DNA from: Sipunculus nudus
Taxonomy: Eukaryota > Annelida > Sipuncula > Golfingiida > Sipunculidae
Reading direction: 5' to 3'
NCBI GenBank assembly: GCA_026874595.1
Contig: CM049315.1
Location: forward strand, 60,694,889 to 60,758,888
Length of the DNA stretch: 64,000 nt
Below, in pieces: positions 54,487 through 64,000 of this stretch. The notes beneath the pieces were generated by a model. It was not told the origin of the DNA. It did not search any database and was given only the letters and a program-made list of their open reading frames with translations. The translations under genes and the position numbers were made by a program. Every line of letters starts with the position of its first letter. Within the stretch, counting starts at the first letter, position 1.

Positions 54487-56180
54487 TAAACGATTCCATA
54501 GTACCGGGGCGACTTTCCAAAACAATGTAACAGTCCTGGCCGTGTAGCAGAACGTACCGACTTCGATGGAACATTTGCAACAAGAGGACCCCGTAAATAT
54601 GATGGTGCAAAATGCCTGATATTGGTCTACCCGCTTGGCGCCGGGTATATTTTAAGGGATTTTGAGAACTGCACAAACTTATATATGTGATGTTGTGTTT
54701 CTCATATTTCAAATATTAAGTCACTGATAGGGTAGTTTTTATTAAGTCTACTGTATATTACCCGTTCTTGTGCTGTTGGCGGACGGCTTGACCACAGGCC
54801 CGAGTTCACTTCCTGTTAACACCGTTTGTGTAGTTTCCGATAGATGGCGCTGCGATAGACCTGCAAAATTCTCTTGAATTTCTCAAGATTGAGGACACAC
54901 TTGGCATCGTTCCCTTTACCTCAGGTTCAGAACGTACTTTTCCGAGGCATAGCCGTAGAGGAATTGCGTGACAACGACTTAGCGCCACCACCTCGAGTTA
55001 TAATATAGATGTTGAAATTTTATCTGTCTGTTTTCTATTCACTTGCTATCAATCATATTTTAGTGAAGAGATATATACGTGTTCTGTCTGGTCTGTCTAC
55101 TCTATTACCAGCACCATCCATGAAACATACCAATATATTGCATATTAGCCATGCTTGCTTTGGCACATGTCGGGGGGAATTCAGCAGGCGTTTGCTGGAC
55201 GGGCTTTCCTCGGGTTAGTCGACATGGACCAAAATCATTGAAAGTCTATAACCGGGCCCAAAAAGCCTTGAGAACGAAATATATTATTTTACAGTTTGGT
55301 TGGCTCTAGCCATTTATCTAAGCCGGGAGGTATATAAAAAAACTATTTTGCCTTATATTTGTTAAGCATAATTTCAACCAAATTTGACTACGTAGGTGCA
55401 TTTTTTTATTTATTTGTTTGTTTTTTTTTGTTTTTTTTAATCTGTGTCCAGTGAGAAACATGGTATCCATATTGGTTGTTAAGAACAGATTGGAGGGGTA
55501 ATTATAGCCGCGGTGCACACAAGCCAGAATTATTTCCAAAGAGTTAGTGTATGGGAATTAAGTAATTATATACTTTAGTAGTTCTCTGTTTACAATAATA
55601 ATTGATGGCTTCAGATAGATGCAGTGCTGTCCCCTAGTAGTGAAAAAGTGTATTACAACTGTCTTGAATAGTTTGGTGAATGTTGCTAGGGGCCGCTGCA
55701 ATCGTCCCTTTGAAATATAAAATGGAGTATCTCAGGATTTAGGTGAAAATATGGGAAATTACCCCCCCCCCCCCCCCCCCCCCCCCGACATACTTGGCAT
55801 CAATTCAGACAGTTTAAGACCAAAGTCGTGCATACTCGAGGCGTGGAATCGGTGTTTTTTTTTTCATTTCATTTTTTTTTCATGTTATAAAATCACCTAA
55901 ACCAAAGTTGATGTTTGTAAATATAATATACATATAAAATATATAATATAAAAGAATTATGAATTGAAATGACAAAAAAATGACGACCATTGGGGGGGGG
56001 GGGAGTAGTTCCTTCTCACCAAGCAATTTTTCATGTAAAAGACGAAATATTTTTTCTCAAATTATATTTTAGTCATCTTCAAGTAAATATTTAATAAACA
56101 GTTAAAAGAAACATAAGTAACAGCTTCTCTTGAAAATCATTCAATATTTTATTTACAGTATTAAGTGTTGTATTACCACC
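54487..56180. other. non-coding stretch
   Basis: The minus frame 54806-54991 ends in AT-rich flank; an internal donor-like GAG|GTAAAG on the minus strand near 54920 is unsupported. A lone TGTTGCTAGGGGCCGCTGC at 55681 resembles the CTCF-like block of the 330-bp array. Poly-C at 55760-55786 and poly-G at 55993-56003. Confidence 0.4.
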
Positions 56181-56289
56181 ATTGACGTTTAAAAGATCAA
56201 CTTCGCCCACCGTTTGCTCTTTTTGAGATTTCATAGCCGCCATCTTCGAATTTGGCGCCAAAACAAAGTTTGAAATTTCTTGCGAACGA

Positions 56290-56645
56290 TTTGCGACTCA
56301 TGCGAACCCCCGCGCATGTTAGGCGAACTTTTGGAGACAAAAATACGAATGTTGGCCTTAGCCATTTTTTCGATATTCGCATCCTTCGCGGAACGTTCGC
56401 ATGTCCGTGAAAACACCGCTTTAGAATGTCGTGCGCATATGACGAAGGTTTTCAGACACTTCCGAGAGCAAATCACGATCCGGAATGCTGGAAACTTTCG
56501 GAAGAAATTTCATACTTTTTTTTTTAATTCCTGCCGAACAAAATGCGACAAACAATTGACGATGCATCAGAACCCCCGCGCATGTTTGGCGAACTTTTGG
56601 AACATAAAATACTAATGTTGGACTTCAACATTTTTTCGACATTCG
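56290..56645. repeat. 88-bp direct repeat pair
   Basis: Two copies (56290-56378 and 56559-56645, offset about 268 bp) share gcgaacccccgcgcatgtt, ggcgaacttttgga and attttttcgatattcgc blocks. This raises GC content and opens frames on both strands; no coding role is inferred. Confidence 0.75.
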
Positions 56646-58205
56646 CGGATCCGGGGTTCCCCCCCCCCCCCTTCCCTCCGTTTCACCCGAAGCAACCATT
56701 TTTAAGGGTTTAAAAAAAGCGTTAAGCGTTCCCATTCAAGAGGGTTACTTTATTCTTTTAGGAAGATTTTTGGGAAGGAGGTCAGCTTTTGATAATATAT
56801 AGAATAAATAGGATGATTGAGGCTTCACATACAAATATATCATAATATAGTTAGTGCCCACTACCCGAGGGCCAGATGTATAATACTATAAATTATAAGT
56901 CTTGGAGTTATATTCATTGTTCATATTGTTTGAAGTTTCAGAGTGTCCCATGTTCCTACTCTTCAGCTTATATTTGGCGAATGTGGGCACCTCCATATTC
57001 TGTGAAGCAGACATTTCTTTACTGTTAATTTTCTTTACTCAACTATTTTCCTATTTAACATTTCTGAGCCTAGCTTATTTATGATATTTTTAACGTTTTA
57101 CTGACTAATGACATTATCATGGTTATAAATAATTATTAAATTTAGTACGAGTTTCGCTGAATGATAAATTACTCACCGTTCTTTGGTATTCGTTTGTTTT
57201 AACCACAGGAATTATAAATGGTATATTTATTTGACTGGCTTTCATATGTATTTTCTGTTGGAATTTTGTTACCTCTAAACTTTCATTTCTATCAATACAA
57301 AGGGGAGCTTTGATATTTTTACTTTTGTCTTACCATAATCCTCTAATGGATTACTAACAGAATCGATGTTTGTTCAGGTTTTAATCGTTCAGACAAAATG
57401 CTTTTCTCATAGTATTTATAGACTGCATGGAAAACATTTGGGCTTTCTGTGTTTTATTATCCGATAGTGAAATATAATACAAATACCGGCATATAACTAG
57501 CCATATTTGATGTATGGCATGCAGTTACTGCTTTGTAATAACGTGCTTCGTAGAATTAAAACCGTGATTTGAATGGATTTTTTTAAATGTATATATTTGT
57601 AAAGTTAAAACGGAATGAATATTAAGCTTTTTTTTGAAAATATGTTAATTCGTCTTTGGTCAACATAATATACACGTATAATGCAAAATGTTATATATAA
57701 AGACTTTTTTTCGTAATTTGGGGTTTGCTTGATGTATTGTCATATATTAGTGGTTCCCTGCCTCACAATTCCCCCGGCCCTGCGCGAAGTGGATCTATAA
57801 CCGAAGGAGATCTGGAAACACTGCAGCGCATATATATATATTTCCATTGTTGTACCCTTTCTCAATGTAAAGGGAGGTCATTGAAAAAGTCTTTCTGTGA
57901 GCTGTGTGAAACAACATGATTTGAGAACCCTATAAGTCGGAAGGACACCAGTCATAGCAGTGTGATGTAGAAGCTTCTAACTTAGCATCTATAGGGAGTT
58001 CCTCCTTGGAATCCTTAAATAAGGAAGCTGTTACCTATTTTCTAATTTAGGACTATGTGCAAAAAACATGATTTGAGCACTCTGGAAGTCATTCTACCGA
58101 TTGTTCAAGGTTTCTCAACAAACATTTGTCACCAGATGATAACACCTGCATCACCTGTATGTCAAACTCAGTTGAGCATCATGACCCTATAGGTCACTTG
58201 TTGAT
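56646..58205. other. AT-rich non-coding stretch
   Basis: Poly-C at 56658-56672 beside cattcgcggatccgg, probably another decayed hAT-like end. No gene recognised. Confidence 0.45.
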
Positions 58206-58212
58206 ATTATCG

Positions 58213-58213
<1 letters not shown>

Positions 58214-58260
<47 letters not shown>
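58214..58260. repeat. (TC)n microsatellite
   Basis: Pure TC run. Confidence 0.95.
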
Positions 58261-58264
<4 letters not shown>

Positions 58265-58556
58265 CCCAAGTCCCTTGGCTCTCAGCTGCTTAATAGATGG
58301 GCCTTATATATAGGCCTCATTTTATGCTGAACTGAAATCTTCAGTTACAAATTTGTGCAGTTCTAAAATTTCCTCTCTCTTTCTTTCTGTCTCTTTCTGC
58401 ATGTCTGTCTGTTTCTCTCTCCTCCTAACCTTCTTTCCTCTCATAACCCAAGTCCCTTGGCTCTCAGCTGTTTTATAAGATGGGCCATATAAGCCTCATT
58501 TTATGCTGAACTGAAATCTTCAGTTACAAATTTGTGCAGTTCTAACATTTCCTTTA
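58261..58556. repeat. 182-bp direct duplication, two copies
   Basis: Segments starting ataacccaagtcccttggct at 58261 and 58443 are nearly identical for about 110 bp. Each follows a TC-rich run and contains the 7-bp-arm inverted repeat aactgaa-atc-ttcagtt. Confidence 0.9.
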
Positions 58557-59520
58557 TATATTGTCTGTGGCGGACACCTTTTGGTATTTTATCTTTATCA
58601 AAGCAAAATGCCCACCCCGGACTGCTGGTCCATGCAGAGAACTGATAACTGCATCTTCTATATCACTTATTAAGCCATCATATAAATTAAAAGGCTTAAA
58701 TCTTTAATTTAATATATGATATTAGAATATTGTTAAATTCAAATACGTTCAAACATAATAGTTGTGATCCAGGGTATATAAGGTTACCCCGGGGCTGCAT
58801 GCATGGTATTTGAGTGGAATTAACCTATACGGAAAAGGCATACCTTCTCCAGCACAGAAGTTGTGTATGATTTGATAAGCAAAAGGTAAAGGAATCTTCC
58901 TTGAAAGCGCTGTTTACTTTTAAAAATCGCAAAGTCAACCACTAAGCGATTCAGTTTTCGAGTTTACTCACGAGTTATAATATACCTCTCACTCGAACAT
59001 ATGTTTTAAACATTACCAGACTACATTTCAATTAATTGACATTTTCATCCAGATTGTGTAAACTTTATTCTTGATAATATGAATTCATTGGACTGGAACA
59101 CTACTGTGTTTTTATCATAATGTTTCAACAAGTAATAAATGATGAGGAAATTACAGCTGTTAATGTTGCTCTATAAAGTGGTAATTTAAATAGCCTTAAG
59201 TTGTGGTTGTTAAGGTTTGGTGCATTGGAACAGGTTTTATACAAATCACCATTATTTCGGAGCTTTGTCTGGTTTTTCACTGCAATCATCATTTTATAAC
59301 CCGAGAGATTATACAACTTACAAAAAATGCCGAGATTGTTAAGAAAATCTCTATTATTTATTACTCATATTATTCATTATTTTTACATTTTTTCTCAAGA
59401 AATGTGTATATAAATTTAAAATTCAATAATATTTGATTGGACATGACTGTTTTATGAGCATGCTTTATATCTGTCTTGTTTAGCAAAGAAAAGGTATTAA
59501 AAAGCTGCTTACTTCATGAT
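58557..59520. other. AT-rich non-coding stretch
   Basis: Nothing recognised. Confidence 0.5.
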
Positions 59521-59526
59521 CATATA

Positions 59527-60240
59527 TAGGGGGTATTAAGGAAGTTACAATTGATTGTGTGACTTCCCTCAGCCGCGAAACGAGCACCTATACCGCGGTA
59601 TGATAAAAAGGCAATTTCTCCACAAATCCGCCTTTTTTTAACCACCAACATTAATTTAAATAATTAAAAGACCATAGGAAACAATAATATATACTCAGGT
59701 TAGGAAAAAAGTCATATTACTGTGTCTAAATGTTTGGTAAAAATGTGCACACATCTAAAAACACTGCATTTACTTTGCATGTTTTACATTTAAATTCGTA
59801 CACGTTTATATCTACATATTTTAACAATAAGAGCGAAGAAAAATGATGTTTATTGCACTCCCATATGAATTTTATTAAGGGAGTTACAGTAACATTTAAC
59901 CCCCCCCCCCCCCATCGGATTTCTTTTAGACGCATAATTAGTACCTGACGTGATTGATAAGAAATGAGTTTCTCCATTTGTTTCAACTACAACCAACATT
60001 CATTTTCAAAATCTAGGGGCCACAGGGAACAATAAAATAGACTCAGATTTTAGATAAATTCAACACGGTTTATTGTGTCGAAACTGTTGGTTGAGCAATG
60101 TGCGTAAATTTTATAAAATTTCAAAATTATTTTGAGAACTGTATACCTAACTGTATTTTTTTAAATAGCATAAGGCCCATAACACCTCATATTCACACAC
60201 ATATATTCATATCTACAATGGTCTAATTTAAGAAAGGAGT
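59527..60240. repeat. diverged tandem duplication, about 345-bp unit, two copies
   Basis: Corresponding blocks at about a 345-bp offset are attaaggaagttaca / attaagggagttaca, tttctccac / tttctccat, aacaataatatatactcag / aacaataaaatagactcag, and ttatatctacatattttaa / catatctacaatggtctaa. A poly-C run interrupts copy 2 (59899-59914). Confidence 0.65.
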
Positions 60241-60399
60241 AAAATTATGTTTATTTGACGCCTCAAGGAACAAATCTAATTTCCTCGATCTTTTTTGAAA
60301 AAAAAATTATTTCTCGAAAAAAATCTTGTTCCAAGTGCCACCATTCCTTTAGAATTGGTGTCAAGAAACCCCTACTAGCCCATGAACTATCTAGATGTA

Positions 60400-61083
60400 G
60401 TTATTTAACTAAACACTGGTCCCTCATGCGCAGACGGTTGGAATATCACTGTGACCTCCCCAAAACCTTCAGTGGGACCCATGACGCATGTTTACATACA
60501 CCTATCATAACCGACATCAAAGAGGCCGAGGGTCCAGGGTCAAAGGTGAACGAGGTACGAGTGGGCGGGGCTTACGGGTGTTCAAATAGAGTTACTGCGC
60601 GAACTTCCTTGCAGATCTATATTATCGAGATATCTTATATGACCCGCATAACACTAACAAAACAGTCTCTATTAATATTGTAACGTTTATTATTATAACG
60701 GGGTATATTCGTGCCGACCCTTAAATTTCCATGATGGCAGATAAACAGCCCCTGCGTAGAAACTTTTGAATTTTAAGCTTATGAATTTAAATTATTAGTG
60801 CGTCTTCATGGATAAATCTTTTATTTTACATATTTGCTTTTTGGCATTTAAAATGTATTCTGAGAAGTATGGGCCGTAAAATCAGCGAGATTCCCGAGAA
60901 CTATTTTGTGCGCATGAACATTGGACATGCGTAATCAGCTGGCTGTATGTAGGGCATGCGAAGTGTGTCAGTACATTCTGCAAGGAGATTGTCCAAAATG
61001 CCAACGGAGTACCAGATATAGTTGTATATGAGATTATGAACACTGCCAAATTCAGATGGATATATAAGCTAGTTTGTTGTTAG
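60400..61083 (+). promoter_or_regulatory. candidate promoter and untranslated first exon
   Basis: GC-richer sequence holds CATGCGCA (60427) and TGCGCATG (60909), NRF1-like cores, and GGGCGGGGC (60566-60574), a GC box. A perfect splice donor, TTAG|GTAAGT, lies at 61083/61084. The ATG at about 61000 opens only a seven-codon frame, so an exon ending here would be mainly 5' untranslated. The region to the right (61.1-63.5 kb) is poor in repeats, compatible with an intron. The 142-codon frame at 60255-60683 has no recognised domain. Confidence 0.3.
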
Positions 61084-63568
61084 GTAAGTGAAATGAGTGT
61101 ACATGTACGCTTCAAGAGCACACAGACAGACCCAGATGTCTTATTATGTTGAGAATGCTTGTATTTTGTAAGACGGGTTTGTGTATTGACAATGCCGGCC
61201 AGGGTCTTGGGCAGTAGCAACTCCAGGTCCACTGTTTATAGCTGTCAGAATCTGCGTGTATATAATCCCCTCTAAATGAAATTGGCGATTATTAGATTAT
61301 GGTCATTTATAGTTACATGAAACATATTTAATGCTGTCATATTGTAAGGTATGTCTGTAGTGAACTTGATGACCCGTGCTGATAGCACGCCAACTCGCAG
61401 ACATATGACATAGTATGGCCTATGGGTGCGTGCGCCCTGCCCTATGTTTACTGTATGAACAATCTAGCTCATATTGGGGATGGTGGCTAATTTAAACAAA
61501 CCTATTTCTGTGAATCAAATTGAGATAAAATACACTTTTTGTGGTTAAAGAAATGTAGGTTATGGCACATTCTTTGGTGTGCTGGGAGTTCATTTTAACC
61601 CTGCGAGTTGCCACAGACTGACAGACGGTACCACAGGGTGATCCCACCCAGACAGTACTGTGTTCCCATTTACTGGTGTGGACTGCCCAATGTGTTAGTT
61701 ATGTTCACACTGTATTTGAGGGGTTAGGGTGTTCTTTGGTCAAATTCGCAATAAATTTCCAAATCCAATAGTTCATGAAGCCAAAAGTGGTACCAATGAT
61801 GTATTAGTAAAAATGTACACTAGGGCCAGTAGGAGTTTTTATTCTTGGAATGCTTTCAAACAGACATGTACTTATATATTATTATATTGTATTTATTCTT
61901 TTTTATATAGGAAATAAGGAAAAATATATATTTATATGTATATAAAAATGGAATGTTTTTTAAATTATATATTTTATCAGAAAAAAAGCATTAAATTCTG
62001 GAAATTTGGATTATATATACAACAGGTCTTGGCCATTGTTCAGTTTCCTGGTTCACTGGTTTGAAAACTTAAAAAAAGTTTACTACACCTTGAAGTGTAG
62101 GTGTGGAACATCCACCCAAGGCCCCCACCACAGGACTCTGGAGCCACTTTTGAGCAGCTGTTCACTCAGCCTTTCTCAGTGTTTCTTGCTTGCTCTCAGC
62201 TAGTAGCCCACCTTTGGGTTTAAATTATCTCTGTCCAGTGGTGGGTTTTGTCTTAAAATATGATTGCCATTTTTAGCACAGCTGACTGTAAGTTAGCAGC
62301 AGCCTGCCAGCCCAAAGTGAATTTTGATTAACTGAAGATGTTTGGGTGGCAGTATGAGCTATTGGGTGTGCATCAGTCCTAGTACATGCAGATATGCACA
62401 CCATTTCTAATGTTCTTTTCCATTTTTATCTGCTTGTTGAACCATCATTTTTCTGAAGTAAGACATTCATGAGTGATGTTATTCTGTTGGGATAAATAAT
62501 AAATATTACATTCACAGTTGACTTACATATCATCTTGCAGAAGTTAGCGGTATTAATTACGAGGCTGGTTTTAACTCAGAAATTAAATGTCTCTGTTTAC
62601 GTCATGTCATGGCTTGACAGCTATGTGTGAATTGGTGCCATAGAGAAGAAAGAAGGTACCGGTAACTTAGGTAATTAATTTTGTGTAACATCATATTTTC
62701 TTCATTATTTAGCAAATATAACACAACCATATAAGCCTCTGATGTCAAATACTACCACACAGCTATTATTTTGATCCGACCCTTAGAATGGGTGTTCATT
62801 TATATCTTGCATCATGACTCACAGACCCCTATCAGTTATTTTATAAGGCCTTGGTATCATGTTGTTATGGCAAACAAGATCAACTGAGCTAAGGTGATTG
62901 GATAGTGTCTGTCTGTCCACCACTACGTTGGATTGGCACACTTTGACACGGTTGAACCTACTAATCTGAAATTTGGCTAAAGTTTGATGTCCCTTAGATC
63001 TAACAAACCCAAAACCTGGTCACTGTGATTTTATTCCTTTAAGAATTTAAGGGGGGAAAAAATTTCCATTAAAAAATACCTATTGTTGCACTACAGGTCT
63101 GCCTAATATCAAAACTACTTATCTGTGTTTGTTCACATTATTATAAATATTCCACTATATATTTCCTGTGTATGTGCCAGGAATAATATGTAATTACTTG
63201 GAAGTTATATGATCCTGGACATAATGCACTTTGTAAAAAATCAGGAAATATATTTACTCACTTAACATGATAATTGTTAGACTGTAAGGCTTTTTTCCTA
63301 GGATATAACTTTATGTGATCAAACTTCAATAATAATAATAACTTCAATTTCAGGCATACCTGAAATAAGATATGAATTTTTGTAAATTTTAAAAGTTATT
63401 AGCATAAATATGAAATCAGTTTCTTAAATTTGCCCAACTTTGACTATGGCACATTTTTCCCTGTAAGTACTGTTGAATTAATTTTCACAGCATGTACACC
63501 AACAGATTTCATAGATCTGCTGAAATTGGAAAATAAAAGCTCCAATTTACCAAAAATAGGCTAATTAA
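61084..63568. other. repeat-poor non-coding stretch
   Basis: No frame, RNA gene or element border recognised; could be intronic if the exon candidate at 61083 is real. Confidence 0.45.
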
Positions 63569-64000
63569 TGTATCCGCAAAAACAGAGTTTTGCCGATACT
63601 ATGTTTTCAGGCTACCGCGTAGGTGTCCGCAGAACTCCTCCGTAACCACTGGGCTGAATTTTACGAAACCCGGGATTATGTTCGGGTCACGTGAACTGCT
63701 GCGCCCCGATTTTGTTTTGACCTCTGACCATTCCTCTCTCCAATGCGTCCATCTGTTCGTCTGTTTTGACACGTTAACCCACATATCTCAGGATCCGTTT
63801 GACCGATCCAGAAAAAAATTTTGCACAAATGTAGCCCTTGGATAGCTTTATAACATACATAAAAAATGGTGGCGCAACCTGCAACCATTTTTGCACAGCA
63901 AACATCTGTTCATCTGCCTTGGGATAAAATCACTCATATATCTCTGCAGTGACTTGACTAATTCACCTGAAATTCAGCATGCCTATACACCCTGGATAGC
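63569..64000. mobile_element. hairpin-ended TIR element, second copy, cut by window end
   Basis: Begins TGTATCCGCAAAAAC-AGA-GTTTTGCCGATAC (hairpin) and continues in reverse complement to the element at 41583-42535. Shared blocks include tttgacctctgacc, tggatagctttataacat and gccttgggata. The ggtggcgcaacc block at about 63869 is a mutated form of the 12-bp palindrome. Confidence 0.7.

Noticed and set aside
56197-56615. Overlapping open frames on both strands
   Set aside because: Explained by a direct-repeat pair with raised GC content; no domain.
60255-60683. 142-codon plus-strand frame as a gene
   Set aside because: No domain or signal recognised and it overlaps promoter-like motifs; coding status unsupported.

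Overview
This is AT-rich animal nuclear DNA that is almost entirely non-coding and repeat-derived. There are no operons or prokaryotic signals. Long (TA)n microsatellites, many homopolymeric C or G tracts, minisatellites, non-autonomous DNA transposons and degenerate 'aaggtcaaggtca' / 'gacggacgaaggg...gatcgctat' repeats point to a mollusc, probably a bivalve. That taxonomic call is an inference from repeat style only. No complete host gene is visible; at most a few isolated exon or promoter candidates can be proposed.

Layout. 0-0.65 kb: candidate secreted-protein exon (minus). 2.2-4.83 kb: two abutting tandem arrays (48-bp, then 23-bp unit). 5.5-6.0 kb: degenerate repeat ending in a cluster of cAMP-response elements. 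6.04-7.86 kb: hAT-like non-autonomous element with a perfect 5-bp target duplication. 11.8-15 kb: 330-bp array in which each of five units carries a CTCF-like site, then an LTR-like fragment. 15.4-16.4 kb: 150-bp and 66-bp arrays. 16.4-18 kb: (TA)n tracts separating short inserts, two of which fold as hammerhead ribozymes. 18.1-22.2 kb: candidate minus exon, a short hAT-like MITE, a 56-bp array and a second long hAT-like element. 22.9 kb: promoter-like stretch. 25.3-27.4 kb: two inverted-repeat elements, one holding a 300-bp tandem duplication. 28-30.4 kb: repeat family with perfect estrogen-response-element palindromes.

32.39-36.95 kb: an apparently intact Ngaro-type tyrosine-recombinase retrotransposon with split direct repeats and three open reading frames (Gag-like, RT/RNase H, tyrosine recombinase). 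This is the only convincing intact coding system in the window: the RT and RNase H would make cDNA from the element's RNA and the recombinase would integrate a circular copy.

39.2-39.6 kb: two tRNA-derived repeats. 41.6-42.5 kb, and again from 63.57 kb off the window end: a terminal-inverted-repeat family with a hairpin terminus and GGTGGCGCCACC palindromes. 43.2-44.64 kb: broken FLYWCH/MULE transposase gene. Its 3' flank is duplicated with a 36-bp minisatellite (to 46.8 kb), followed by a second 23-bp minisatellite (to 47.35 kb). 48.3 and 53.1 kb: two hAT MITEs with 8-bp target duplications. 50.1-51.06 kb: LINE reverse-transcriptase relic split by an inverted-repeat insertion. 54.3 kb: another hAT-like MITE. 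56-60.2 kb: several segmental duplications. 60.4-61.1 kb: GC-richer promoter/exon candidate. All calls are by eye; fold, motif and homology statements have not been computed.
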